Part shown: positions 37,976 to 46,704 of the stretch, piece after piece
Layout of the letters: each line of letters begins with the position of its first letter
Position numbering within the stretch: position 1 is the stretch's first letter
Source: Pacificispira spongiicola
GTDB taxonomy: Bacteria > Pseudomonadota > Alphaproteobacteria > UBA8366 > Aestuariispiraceae
Direction: 5' to 3'
Length of the DNA: 64,000 nt
Assembly: GCF_012926505.1 (NCBI RefSeq)
Contig: NZ_JABBNT010000004.1
Coordinates: forward strand, 434,001 to 498,000
Made by a program: the position numbers and the translations under genes
Notes under the pieces: generated by a model
The model's input: only the letters and a program-made list of their open reading frames with translations
Told to the model about the DNA's origin: nothing
The model's database searches: none

Positions 37976-39627
37976 CCATGGATCACTCCCAACAGAACCC
38001 GCGAACGGCGGAGGCGATCTTGCGTCGGTACGAACGGGCGAAGACACGCCGGTCCGCCTGGGACGGTCATTGGCGCGAATGCTACGACTATGCCATGCCG
38101 CAACGGGATGGTGCCCTGGACGGCGGTGTGCCGGGGGCAAAGAAGACGGACAAGCTGTTCGACGGCACCGCCCCCGATGCCGTCGAACAACTGGCGGCCA
38201 GCCTGATGTCGGAACTGACCCCGCCCTGGACGCGGTGGTTCGACATCGTGCCGGGGCCGGACTTGGCGTCGGAAGAGGCCGAGAAACTGGCAGGCCCGTT
38301 GGAGGAAGTATCCGCCCAACTGCAAAGCCACTTCGACCGATCCAATATCGCCGTCGAAATTCATCAATGCTTTCTGGATCTCGTCACCGTCGGCACGGCC
38401 AGCCTGTTGTTCGAGGAATCGCCGTTGGGGGAATCGTCGGCCTTTCGCTTCACCGCCGTCCCGATGGGCGAGGCGGTGCTGGAAGAAGGGGCGGGCGGAC
38501 TTCTCGACGTCAGTTTCCGCCGAGCCGAATATTCCGAAGACGTGTTGAAAGCCCGCTTTCCGAAGGCCCATATCGTCCCGGATCATGCGGCCGGCGAAAT
38601 GGATGACGGGGAACGCCGGTTCGCGGTCTTGGAATCCGTTCTGCCCGATGACAAACGCGGCTATGTCTATCGCGCGCTTTTGGTCGAAGGTGGAGATCGC
38701 GGCGGGGCGGAGGCTCAGGAACTGGCGACGGGGGTGTTTCCGGCCTCGCCCTTCATCAATTTCCGTTGGATGAAGGCGCCGGGCGAAATTTACGGACGTT
38801 CCCCGGTAATGAAGGCCTTGCCGGATATCAAGACCGCGAACAAGGTCGTGGAACTGGTCTTGAAGAATGCGACCATCGCGGTCACCGGAATCTGGCAGGC
38901 GGACGATGACGGCGTCCTGAATCCGGCGACGGTAAAGCTTCTGCCCGGAACCATTATTCCGAAGGCGGTCGGGTCCAGTGGCCTGACGCCGTTGACGGCG
39001 CCGGGCAATTTCGATGTCTCCAACTTGGTGCTCGAAGATCTGCGCAATCGAATTCGGTCCAGTCTGTTGGCGGATAAGTTGGGACAGATCGACGCGCCGC
39101 GCATGACCGCGACGGAGGTCTTGGAACGGTCCGCGGAAATGGCGCGTCATCTGGGCGCGACCTATGGCAGGCTTCAGGCGGAATTGCTGTTCCCCCTGGC
39201 GCGGCGGGCCATTGCTATCCTGAAACGGCGTGGGGAAATCCCGGACATCACCCTGAATGGGCGCGAGGTCGACTTGCGTATCGTGTCGCCGATCGCCCTG
39301 CATCGGCATCGGGCGGAGGCGCAGGCCGCTCTGCAATGGTTCGAAACAATCGCCCTGTTCGGGCCGGACGCCGCCGGGATCGTGAAGGCGCAGGAGGCGG
39401 CGCGTTGGTTCGCCAAATCTTTCCGCATTCCGGAAACCTTGTTGCGGACGAAGGAAGAGGCGGCGGCACAACCCGGCGCGACAACGGGACCGGCACTGCC
39501 TTCCTCGATGGGGGCGGCGGATCAGCCGGGGTTGGCGGGGTTGGCGCCCTTGCTATCGTCCCTGTCGCCCGGCACGGCGGGAACAACCGCCCCGGAAGTT
39601 TCCGTGCCGTTTGCGGGAGGTGCCTGA
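37972..39627 (+). CDS. Podovirus-type portal (head-to-tail connector) protein
   Basis: The 551-residue protein fits the bacteriophage head-to-tail connecting family (PF12236). Portals form the dodecameric DNA gate of the capsid. Matching segments are AEAILRRYERAKTRRSAWDG, ECYDYAMPQ, FDGTAPDAVEQLAASLMSEL and LTPPWTRWFDIVPG in the first 100 residues, YGRSPVMKALPDIKTANK (about 265-282) and RMTATEVLERSAE (about 378). The last ~70 residues are Ala/Gly/Pro-rich. It appears intact. An in-frame ATG at 37978 has the better-placed GGGGGA. Terminase should precede it and is absent. Confidence 0.92.
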   Translation: MTMDHSQQNPRTAEAILRRYERAKTRRSAWDGHWRECYDYAMPQRDGALDGGVPGAKKTDKLFDGTAPDAVEQLAASLMSELTPPWTRWFDIVPGPDLASEEAEKLAGPLEEVSAQLQSHFDRSNIAVEIHQCFLDLVTVGTASLLFEESPLGESSAFRFTAVPMGEAVLEEGAGGLLDVSFRRAEYSEDVLKARFPKAHIVPDHAAGEMDDGERRFAVLESVLPDDKRGYVYRALLVEGGDRGGAEAQELATGVFPASPFINFRWMKAPGEIYGRSPVMKALPDIKTANKVVELVLKNATIAVTGIWQADDDGVLNPATVKLLPGTIIPKAVGSSGLTPLTAPGNFDVSNLVLEDLRNRIRSSLLADKLGQIDAPRMTATEVLERSAEMARHLGATYGRLQAELLFPLARRAIAILKRRGEIPDITLNGREVDLRIVSPIALHRHRAEAQAALQWFETIALFGPDAAGIVKAQEAARWFAKSFRIPETLLRTKEEAAAQPGATTGPALPSSMGAADQPGLAGLAPLLSSLSPGTAGTTAPEVSVPFAGGA

Positions 39628-39628
39628 A

Positions 39629-39931
39629 ATGTCTGATCTCAGCACAGACGGATGGGCGGGGCTTGAATCCCAACGCGGTATGCCGGTCGGTGGCGCGGCG
39701 GCGTCCCGGGTCGTCAGCGGCGCGGCGCAAAGCCGGATCGATAAGGCCTTCGCCCGATGCTTTTCCGGGGATGACGGGGATATTGCCCTGCGTCACCTGC
39801 GCGCCGTTACCCTGGACAGAGCGTTGGGCCCAGGCGTCAGCGATGCGTCCATGCGGCATCTCGATGGTCAGCGCTGCCTCGTCCTGCATATCCAATCCCT
39901 GATCGAACGCGGCCGGAACGGCCCCAAATAA
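39629..39931 (+). CDS. Bbp19-like phage protein
   Basis: The 100-residue protein carries the Bbp19 pattern: RIDKAFARCFSGDDGDIALRHLR (start at about 37, partly shown) and later DGQRCLVLHIQSLIERG. Bbp19 is a Bordetella phage BPP-1 virion-associated protein of unknown role, found next to portal genes. Its start is 1 base past the portal stop, with GGGAGG upstream. Confidence 0.8.
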   Translation: MSDLSTDGWAGLESQRGMPVGGAAASRVVSGAAQSRIDKAFARCFSGDDGDIALRHLRAVTLDRALGPGVSDASMRHLDGQRCLVLHIQSLIERGRNGPK

Positions 39932-39942
39932 AGGAACATAAG

Positions 39943-40677
39943 ATGAACAATAAAACTCAGCCAATGGCGATCCCGATGAAATTCCGTAACCCGGAAACGG
40001 GGGAGCTGAACAGCGACGCCTTGCTGCGGTCGTATTTGGAACTGGAAAAGAAGCTTGGGGCGGGCGGCGTACCCCCCAGCGCCACCTCCGGCCCCGCCTC
40101 CGCCGATTTTCCGGAACAGGAAGAACCGACTCCGGAACAGGCGGAGCTGAAAGCGTTGGGCGTGCCCGAAACGCCGGAACAGTATCGCATCGAAATCCTG
40201 GAAGATTTCTTGGAACGGGACCCGGAACTGGAGGCCGTCCTGCACCGCGCCGGGTTCACGGAGGAACAGGCGCAACTGGTTTATGATCTGGCGGCGGAAA
40301 AACTGGCGCCGCTGATGATTTCCGTCGTCCAGGCCGCCCGGGGATCCGGCGATCAGTCCCGGCTGGAAACCGAATTCGGCGGCGCCGATCGCTGGAAGGA
40401 AATGCGCCGACAGATGCGCAAATGGGGGGAACGGAATCTGCCCCCCGGCGCCGTGGAGCATCTGGCGTCGAGCTATGACGGCGTCATGGCCATTCATCGG
40501 ATGATGAGCGCGGGCGACGAACCCGGTATCGCCAAGGGCGGTGAGGGCGGCGAGGGCCTCAGCGAACAGCAACTGAAACGCCTGATGATGGACCCCCGCT
40601 ATTGGCGCGACCGCGACCCGTCGCTGGTCGGCAAGGTTCAATCGGGGTTCCGGCAACTCTATCCGACCGGCAACTGA
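39943..40677 (+). CDS. Phage scaffold-like (capsid assembly) protein
   Basis: The 244-residue acidic, helical protein has a Pro/Glu-rich linker (about 45-70) and helices including FTEEQAQLVYDLAAEKL, seen in podovirus capsid assembly proteins. Its last 34 residues (LKRLMMDPRYWRDRDP and onward) form a module repeated in the next gene. Scaffold C-termini bind coat protein, yet no coat gene follows. A strong AAAGGA site lies before the start. Confidence 0.72.
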   Translation: MNNKTQPMAIPMKFRNPETGELNSDALLRSYLELEKKLGAGGVPPSATSGPASADFPEQEEPTPEQAELKALGVPETPEQYRIEILEDFLERDPELEAVLHRAGFTEEQAQLVYDLAAEKLAPLMISVVQAARGSGDQSRLETEFGGADRWKEMRRQMRKWGERNLPPGAVEHLASSYDGVMAIHRMMSAGDEPGIAKGGEGGEGLSEQQLKRLMMDPRYWRDRDPSLVGKVQSGFRQLYPTGN

Positions 40678-40787
40678 CGCTGGCCGTGGGACAGGCGGCG
40701 TCACCGGTCGGCGCGCCGCCGCCCGCTCTGGGTACCCTTGGGGCGGGTACAGCCGACCCTTCCGTAACATTCTTGGAAAGGACGATC

Positions 40788-41147
40788 ATGACGGACGGAA
40801 AATCAAGCGTGCAGGTCATCGCCGATGGCCTGAAGACCCTCAACCGCGCGGAATTGGAGGAGCTGGACGCAATCATCACGCCCCGCGCGGCCATTCTGCT
40901 GACCAAAGCGTTTGGGGACGGTTTCGGTGCCATTCTGGGGCCGCTTACTGAAAATGACGGGACGGACGGCGCGCCGGCGGGGGATGCCGCCGGGGGTGCC
41001 GCCTGGGATGCCGCCGGGGCGGAAGCGGATTTGCGGGCGATGATGCAGGACCCGCGCTACTGGCGTGACCGCGACCCGCGCACCGTGCAGCAGGTCGCCG
41101 ATGGCTTCCGCAAGCTCTATCCCGGGGAGGTGCAGGCGACGGCGTAA
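40788..41147 (+). CDS. Short protein with the scaffold C-terminal module
   Basis: The 119-residue protein has an N-terminal helical domain (1-50), a Gly/Ala/Asp-rich linker (51-80), and a C-terminal module (82-112) nearly identical to that of the preceding protein: DPRYWRDRDP, then a V-x2-GFR-x-LYP ending. It is in effect a docking tag on a different head domain. GGAAAGGA precedes ATG 40788. Start choice is secure because the upstream frame overlaps the previous gene's end. Confidence 0.75.
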   Translation: MTDGKSSVQVIADGLKTLNRAELEELDAIITPRAAILLTKAFGDGFGAILGPLTENDGTDGAPAGDAAGGAAWDAAGAEADLRAMMQDPRYWRDRDPRTVQQVADGFRKLYPGEVQATA

Positions 41148-41303
41148 CCGCACAAACGCCCCTCTCTGATCGGGGATGGGCGCTTGGGGACCGGGCGGCG
41201 GGGAAGTGTGTATCGGACATCAACCAAGTCCGGGGCCGGATCTTCCGTCAAGCACCGCCGCCCGCGTTCCGTTTCATCTCGAACGTTCCAAAGGACAGAA
41301 CGC

Positions 41304-42479
41304 ATGGTCCAGACATTCAAACTGAAGGCGCCGATCGGCAGCAGCTATGTCGTCGACCCGGACGACATCTCCAAAACCAAAAAGGCCCTGATACGGACGG
41401 GCGATTATGAAATCCCCAGCTATGGCCTGACGCCGTATCCCGATACGCCGATGTTCGACGGGCTGAAGGCGTTTCAAAAACGCAACGGCCTGACCATCGA
41501 CGGCATCGCCCGCCCCGGCGGCGAGACGGAAACGATGCTGAGCCGCACACTTGCGGAAAATAGCCGCACTAACGCTGTTCAAATCAAAGGCGCCAATACC
41601 AAGGCGACCGCCCCCAAATACCGGGAGGCATCGCAGAAACCGAAACACAGCGTGCAAACCGCGGATAGCGGTCTCTTGAATTCCGATGCCTGGGCCAATC
41701 CGACCGCATGGGCGTTCGGCAAGGCTGGGAAGCAAGTAGACGGGGCCATTGACGGAACCATTGGCGGGGCCATTAAGGCGGCCCCCGATGAGATCGAAGG
41801 CGCGGCGGCGCAGTTGGTGTTGCGTGCTGCATCACCGGTCGGTCGCATGCTGGGCCTGACCAACGCGGCGGATGCCCTCGACCATTTTTTGGATGGGTCC
41901 GGTAGACCCCGCACCATCCCGCGTGACGAGGCGAGGCAGCGCTATCCCGTGATCAAAGGGGAAGGGCTGAACCGGCAGAGATTCGTTGAAGGGTTCACCA
42001 AGAACCGGCTTGCCGATCCAGAAGATGAAAATAAGGACAATATTTACGAATATCGTAGCCATCTTCTCGCCATGAAGGACGGCGATAGTCTGCAATTACC
42101 GGCGGGGCCGGATGAAGCGGACATGCCCCGCGATAGGTTCAATTCGATCACGCGGTCGGAGGAGAACTTGAAAAATTGGGAGATCGATGAAGCCCTCGCT
42201 TCCGGCAAAAGCCAGTTCAATTCCGAGGCGCAGAATGGATTTACGGCCACGAGAAGCGGCGATACGATTACAATCACGGGTGATGTTACGCATTCGTGGA
42301 AAGACCCCTACGATTTTGACGGCGGGCCCTCCAGCGCATTGCCGGAAGCCGCACGGGATCATGGCAATGCGAAAGAATACGATAACCAATCAGCCTGGAA
42401 ACAGCGGATGATAGCCACCTATCGCATCCAGGATGGCCAACTGGTTCTTCAATCCGTGGACTGGTCGGATTTGGATTGA
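41304..42479 (+). CDS. Peptidoglycan-binding-domain protein with toxin-like C-terminus (candidate effector)
   Basis: The 391-residue protein lacks a signal peptide. Residues ~20-85 form a PG_binding_1-like domain (PYPDTPMFDGLKAFQKRNGL, then DGIARPGGETE). The middle (~125-205) has a Gly-rich, amphipathic stretch (GAIDGTIGGAIKAAPDE) like polymorphic toxins or ejection proteins. The C-terminal ~100 residues end in a beta-rich part with THSWKDPYDFDGG (329-341), where D334-P-Y336-D337 matches the DxYD core of M-class bacteriocins (colicin M), though the usual HR does not follow. The next gene, 7 bases on, encodes a membrane-anchored protein. I infer an antibacterial effector; no enzyme activity is proven. 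Confidence 0.65.
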   Translation: MVQTFKLKAPIGSSYVVDPDDISKTKKALIRTGDYEIPSYGLTPYPDTPMFDGLKAFQKRNGLTIDGIARPGGETETMLSRTLAENSRTNAVQIKGANTKATAPKYREASQKPKHSVQTADSGLLNSDAWANPTAWAFGKAGKQVDGAIDGTIGGAIKAAPDEIEGAAAQLVLRAASPVGRMLGLTNAADALDHFLDGSGRPRTIPRDEARQRYPVIKGEGLNRQRFVEGFTKNRLADPEDENKDNIYEYRSHLLAMKDGDSLQLPAGPDEADMPRDRFNSITRSEENLKNWEIDEALASGKSQFNSEAQNGFTATRSGDTITITGDVTHSWKDPYDFDGGPSSALPEAARDHGNAKEYDNQSAWKQRMIATYRIQDGQLVLQSVDWSDLD

Positions 42480-42486
42480 GGCGGAA

Positions 42487-43095
42487 ATGAAACCACTGGT
42501 TATTCGATATCCTCTTTTCTGGTTGGGCGGGGCGGTGCTGATCGGCACCGCCCTGTGCATCATGCTGGTGTCCTGGGCGACCCCGCACTGGGAATGGTTC
42601 CGGGCGCATGTGCCGGTCAAGCAGTTCATTCCAGCCTGCGAATTGTATGACTTTGAAACCTCTTTCAGTGGCGTCAATGCGTTGAATTTTCTGGAAGGCG
42701 AACCGACCGAAGAGTTCTGGTCGGAACTCCGAAATGACATTAGGAAAGCGGAGTATGAGGACGAACAGATGTTCCCGGAAAGGAGCAGCCGTTCGACCAT
42801 CTTCATTTCCGGGAAAGTATATACCCCGCTTTCCTGGTTCGATCCGACGCACGATACCGGTAAATACGACGACGAACCCGAAAAGCGGATGTATTATTGG
42901 ACCATGAGTGTTGCATATCGCATCTATCAGAAACGGTTGGCGGCGGGGCGGTTCGACGGCGTGGATATGTCGGACTTCAAGGCGACGCCGTCTTCCATAT
43001 ACAACCGAGACGCCAAAACCGACCTCATGGCATTTAACGAATGCGGCTTCCTGGAAGAACTGATCATGCGCGGCGGTCGGTTCGCGGAACCTTGA
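42487..43095 (+). CDS. Single-span membrane-anchored protein, candidate immunity protein
   Basis: The 202-residue protein has one N-terminal membrane segment (about 8-30) with basic residues before it, then a soluble domain that should face the periplasm. It has two later cysteines (Cys51, Cys ~192) that could form a disulfide there. It begins 7 bases after the effector stop with GAGG upstream, so it is translated together with it. Small anchored periplasmic proteins directly after a toxin gene are typical of immunity proteins, for example that of colicin M. I recognise no family. Confidence 0.6.
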   Translation: MKPLVIRYPLFWLGGAVLIGTALCIMLVSWATPHWEWFRAHVPVKQFIPACELYDFETSFSGVNALNFLEGEPTEEFWSELRNDIRKAEYEDEQMFPERSSRSTIFISGKVYTPLSWFDPTHDTGKYDDEPEKRMYYWTMSVAYRIYQKRLAAGRFDGVDMSDFKATPSSIYNRDAKTDLMAFNECGFLEELIMRGGRFAEP

Positions 43096-43097
43096 TT

Positions 43098-43124
43098 GGT
43101 GCTTTGCGAACAAATCGAAGCACC
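43098..43124. terminator. Stem-loop at the end of the phage-like operon
   Basis: GGTGCTT and AAGCACC form a perfect 7-base-pair stem with a 13-base loop, 3 bases after the last stop. No T-tract follows directly, so it may be a weak terminator or an mRNA end element. Confidence 0.3.
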
Positions 43125-43417
43125 GCTGTGACGATATTTTCGAGGCGGCATTGTTCCCCTTTCTTGATTCCGCGCACCGGGTTCGTGTGAGTGGTTAGCG
43201 GGAAGGTAGAGAGATGCCGATGTTTCCGATCCATTGTGTCTAATTGTCGCACAACCACAGGCGGCGGGTCGCGGCGATCGGATTTGGTCAATTTTGTCGG
43301 CATTGTTGCGGATGATATGATTTTCAGCATCCGGTGAGGGTGGCTGTTTTTCTTTTAAAATTAACCAGATACCGCAAAATATATCACATTCATAAAAAAT
43401 TAAATATTTAATGAAAA

Positions 43418-43431
43418 TTGATCTATATCAA
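43418..43431 (+). promoter_or_regulatory. FNR/FixK-type binding site
   Basis: TTGAT-CTAT-ATCAA matches the FNR/FixK consensus TTGAT-N4-ATCAA perfectly, and the dyad extends three bases on each side (AAA and TTT). It lies 103 bases before the chemoreceptor start. The site suggests induction or repression by low oxygen. Confidence 0.75.
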
Positions 43432-43533
43432 TTTCACTTAGGTGATATTCATGCAGTTTCCTGAGTGCGTTTGTGAAAAAGGAAATAATGCATCGAATAA
43501 AAATCATAAATAACAATTTTGAGTGGTGGGGAG

Positions 43534-45027
43534 ATGATGGGAAAGATCAGTTGGAATGACCGGCAGGGACGGTCTCTGTCTGGTGCGCGCTTCGATACCG
43601 AGATTCTGGATATCGTACCGGCCGCAGTCATGGTCTGCGACTTACCCGATTTTAAGATTTCGTATCTGAATCGAGAGTCCTACCGGCTGCTAAAATCCAT
43701 TGAAGCGATCTTGCCGGTACCGGCGGACGCGGTGCTGGGACAAAGCATCGACATCTTCCACAAAAACCCATCGGTGCAGCGCTCGATCCTCAGTGATCCC
43801 AATAATTTACCTCATAAGGCGCGGATCAAGGTGGCGGCCGAGGTGATGGATTTGAGCATCGTCGCCCGTTTCGACCCCGCCGGGAAATATTTGGGGCCGG
43901 TGTTGCTGTGGAACGTTGTGACCGACGCCGTCCGGGCGGAAAACGAGGTCCAGCGGATGGCGCAGATGATCGAACAGCTTCCGATGAACGTCATGTTCCT
44001 GGATACGAAGACGTTCGATATTCAATATATGAACCCCGAAAGCCTGAGGACCCTCAAGAATATTGAGGAACACCTGCCCTGCAAGGCGGAGGAGGTTGTC
44101 GGCAGCAATGTCGATATCTTCCATAAGAATCCCGGTCATCAGCGACAGATGCTGGCAGACCCGTCGCGTCTGCCGCATCGCGGGAAGATCAAGGTCGGTC
44201 CGGAAACACTGGATCTACGGGTCCACCCGGTGATGGATCGCGACGGCGGGTATATGGGGGCGATGGCGACATGGTCCGTCATCACCCGTGAAATCGAACT
44301 GACCGAAGGTATTCTGCAGGTCGCGGACAGTGTGAACCGGGCGGCTTCGGAGCTGCAAGAAACGACCGAGATGATCTTCGGCAAGACGGAGGAGTCGAGC
44401 TACCAAGCGGACGCCGTTTCGGCGGCAACGGAACAGCTCTCCGCTTCTATACAGGAAATCTCGCGCCAAGTCGCCCGATCCTCGGACGTGTCGACCAATG
44501 CGGTGAACGGCGCGGAGCAAATACGCGATCGGATCAACGGTCTGGCGAAGGATGTGGAAAGCATCACGGAAGTGGTGGAGTTGATCACCAAGATTGCCGG
44601 ACAAACGAACCTCCTGGCGCTGAATGCGACGATCGAGGCTGCCCGCGCCGGGGAGGCGGGCAAGGGGTTTGCCGTCGTCGCCAGCGAGGTGAAGGGCCTT
44701 GCGGTGGAAACGGAGCGGGCGACGAAGGGGATCGGCGACCGTATTCAGTCGATCCAGGACGCGACCACCGGTGCGGTGGATGCCATCCAGGCGATCGCTA
44801 CGGTGATTTCGGAGATGAGCGAGATTTCCGCGACGATTTCCGCGGCGGTGGAACAACAGACCGCCGCCACGCGCGAAGTTTCGGGAAACATTACGGGGGT
44901 CAGCGACGCGTCGCGGTCCTGCAATCAGCAACTGGGCGGCATTCGAACGTCAATGGATCAATTGACGGAACAAGCCGCCTATCTGGACGATCAGGTGAAG
45001 GCCTTTATCGCCCATCTGGAAGGGTAG
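43534..45027 (+). CDS. Soluble methyl-accepting chemotaxis protein with tandem PAS domains
   Basis: The ~497-residue receptor has no membrane helix or HAMP domain. Two homologous PAS units (about 12-125 and 126-240) each contain the same DIFHKNP element and an LPH-x3-IKV segment, clear tandem duplication. The MA signalling domain (about 255-490) has the tip sequence [20 protein letters not shown]. Cytoplasmic PAS receptors often sense oxygen, redox or an internal ligand. A perfect FNR box upstream supports a link to low oxygen. Start is unsure: ATG 43534 or 43537, or an upstream TTG. Confidence 0.9.
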   Translation: MMGKISWNDRQGRSLSGARFDTEILDIVPAAVMVCDLPDFKISYLNRESYRLLKSIEAILPVPADAVLGQSIDIFHKNPSVQRSILSDPNNLPHKARIKVAAEVMDLSIVARFDPAGKYLGPVLLWNVVTDAVRAENEVQRMAQMIEQLPMNVMFLDTKTFDIQYMNPESLRTLKNIEEHLPCKAEEVVGSNVDIFHKNPGHQRQMLADPSRLPHRGKIKVGPETLDLRVHPVMDRDGGYMGAMATWSVITREIELTEGILQVADSVNRAASELQETTEMIFGKTEESSYQADAVSAATEQLSASIQEISRQVARSSDVSTNAVNGAEQIRDRINGLAKDVESITEVVELITKIAGQTNLLALNATIEAARAGEAGKGFAVVASEVKGLAVETERATKGIGDRIQSIQDATTGAVDAIQAIATVISEMSEISATISAAVEQQTAATREVSGNITGVSDASRSCNQQLGGIRTSMDQLTEQAAYLDDQVKAFIAHLEG

Positions 45028-45138
45028 CCGTCTGTCGATGGCGGGGAATTCGACTATGGATCGACGGCTTGGCGGGATGTCGGCCTCCGGCGTCTTTGCG
45101 ACCCGGCAGGGTCGCCTTATGGCTGACACGGTGTTCTG

Positions 45139-46704
45139 ATGGGGTCGGACGAAAGCGACATGCTCGATTTCGACAAAATCGAACGAACCGTCTTGCCGCA
45201 TTTGGTCAATGCCGCGTCGGAAGCCTTTGTCGTCGTCGACAGTACCTTTCGCATCGCCTATGCGAATAAGGGCGTGGAAGCCATATTCGGCTGGTCGGTC
45301 GACGAATTGCTGGGCCAGAATCTGAATGTCCTGTTGCCAAAGCAGATTCGGGAACAGCACCCGGCCTATATGCGCGAATTCGCCCGATATGGGGCGGCGT
45401 CACGCACCATGGCGGAACGGGTCGAAGTACAGGGACTGCGCCGCAGCGGCTGCGTCTTTCCGGCGGAGGTGTCGATCGTCGCCGAAACCCTGGAGGGCGT
45501 TCCCTATTTTGCCGCGATCGTCCGGGACGTGACCGAACGTCGGATGAAGCAATATGCGCTGGAGCGTAGCGAAACCCGCCTGAAGAATGCCCAGAAGATA
45601 GCCGGTATGGGCAATTGGGAATTGGACATCGAAACCTGGGACCTGACTTGGTCCAGGGAGGCCTCGGTGATTTTCGGTGTTTCCCCCAAGACCCGGTCGG
45701 GGTCGTTTTCCGGCTTTCTGCGGACCGTCCATCCGGATGACCGGGATGCGGTGAGGGGCGCCATCCGGGCGGCGACGGAAAAGGGCTGGGAATATTCCCT
45801 GGATCACCGCGTCGTATTGCCGAACGGGGAGACGCGCTATGTCCATGGTCAGGCGATCCTCGTCAAGGGACACGGCGACAGGGCCGATTTTCTGGAAGGG
45901 ATCGTGCAGGACATCACTGAAAGGCAACGCAATGCGGAGGCCCTGCAGCAGGCGGTCTATGCCGCTGTGGAGGCGAATAAGGCAAAGGACCGGTTCCTGG
46001 CGACCATGAGCCATGAATTGCGAACCCCCCTCAACCCGATCATCGGTCTGGCGGAGGTGATGCAGGGCGAGATGATGGGACCGATCGGGAGCGATGTTTA
46101 CAAAGGCTATGCCGGGGATATCGCCAAATCGGCGACGCATCTGCTGGTCCTGATCGAAGGCATCCTGGACGTGTCGCATTTCGCCCTGGAAGGGATCGAA
46201 TTGCGGGAGGAGGAATTCGGCATCGAAGGATTGCTGAACGAGGCGATCAAGGCGACCGATCTCGACCGCCTGAAAGGCATGGGGCGGGTAACTCTTCGGG
46301 ACGACACTCGGATCTGCAGTCTGTTTGCCGACCGGCGGCGCTGCTATCAGATGCTGACGAATATCCTACGCAATTCATTCAAATTCTCCCGGCCCGGGAC
46401 GCCGATCACCGTGACCCTGTCGCATGACGGCAGCGGGTTCGCGATCGTTGTTGAAGACCGCGGTGCCGGCATCCCGGCGAGTGCCTTGCCCACGATCGCG
46501 GATCCGTTCGTGAAACTCGCCGATCCGGGACAGGCGAAATCGTCTTCCGGCGTGGGGCTGGGACTCTATATCGTCAAACAATTGATGGAAGCCCATGGCG
46601 GGGAAATGGAAATAGAAAGCACCGTCAATGTCGGCACCAAGGTGAAGTTGATCTTCCCGACCTGGCGCGCGCGTCACGACGCCATGAGGGGAGCCGGCGC
46701 GTAA
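45139..46704 (+). CDS. PAS-PAS sensor histidine kinase (orphan)
   Basis: The 521-residue soluble kinase has PAS domains at about 20-130 and 150-270, HisKA with SHELRTPLNPI (about 292-302) and a HATPase_c domain with DRGAGIP and GVGLGLYIV. No response regulator is next to it. PAS1 has GVEAIFGWSVDELLGQ, common in oxygen- or redox-sensing kinases, but no haem histidine is assigned. It follows the chemoreceptor with a 111-base gap. Confidence 0.92.
   Translation: MGSDESDMLDFDKIERTVLPHLVNAASEAFVVVDSTFRIAYANKGVEAIFGWSVDELLGQNLNVLLPKQIREQHPAYMREFARYGAASRTMAERVEVQGLRRSGCVFPAEVSIVAETLEGVPYFAAIVRDVTERRMKQYALERSETRLKNAQKIAGMGNWELDIETWDLTWSREASVIFGVSPKTRSGSFSGFLRTVHPDDRDAVRGAIRAATEKGWEYSLDHRVVLPNGETRYVHGQAILVKGHGDRADFLEGIVQDITERQRNAEALQQAVYAAVEANKAKDRFLATMSHELRTPLNPIIGLAEVMQGEMMGPIGSDVYKGYAGDIAKSATHLLVLIEGILDVSHFALEGIELREEEFGIEGLLNEAIKATDLDRLKGMGRVTLRDDTRICSLFADRRRCYQMLTNILRNSFKFSRPGTPITVTLSHDGSGFAIVVEDRGAGIPASALPTIADPFVKLADPGQAKSSSGVGLGLYIVKQLMEAHGGEMEIESTVNVGTKVKLIFPTWRARHDAMRGAGA

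Larger units (their letters stand above)
35965..43095. mobile_element. Phage-derived island with portal cassette and effector-immunity-like pair
   Basis: The interval holds a divergent regulator (35965-36588, minus) and an operon on the plus strand (36837-43095) of portal, Bbp19-like, scaffold-like and effector genes. It lies between a housekeeping aminotransferase gene and a chemoreceptor. No integrase, terminase, capsid, tail, holin or tRNA is visible and no direct repeats were found by eye at the ends. It is either a decayed prophage or a domesticated module. The tight gene spacing with good ribosome-binding sites, and full-length frames, favour a functional element. Boundaries are estimates. 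Confidence 0.6.
43096..43533. other. 438-base AT-rich intergenic region
   Basis: No credible gene is seen. The second half (43340-43530) is strongly AT-rich and unlike neighbouring DNA. It holds a perfect FNR/FixK-type box (43418-43431) and probably the promoter of the chemoreceptor. It is also the likely right boundary of the phage-derived island. Confidence 0.7.

Noticed and set aside
37915-39471. Open frame of 518 codons antisense to the portal gene
   Set aside because: The portal protein has clear family similarity over its length; the antisense product has none and shows the same biased composition.
43064-43330. Minus-strand open frame in the AT-rich gap (88 codons)
   Set aside because: No ribosome-binding site, no family resemblance, and it overlaps the end of the anchored-protein gene; probably not coding.
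36580-43540. Attachment sites or integrase for the phage-like island
   Set aside because: No tRNA gene, integrase gene or convincing direct repeat could be seen by eye at either end; a computed repeat search would be needed.
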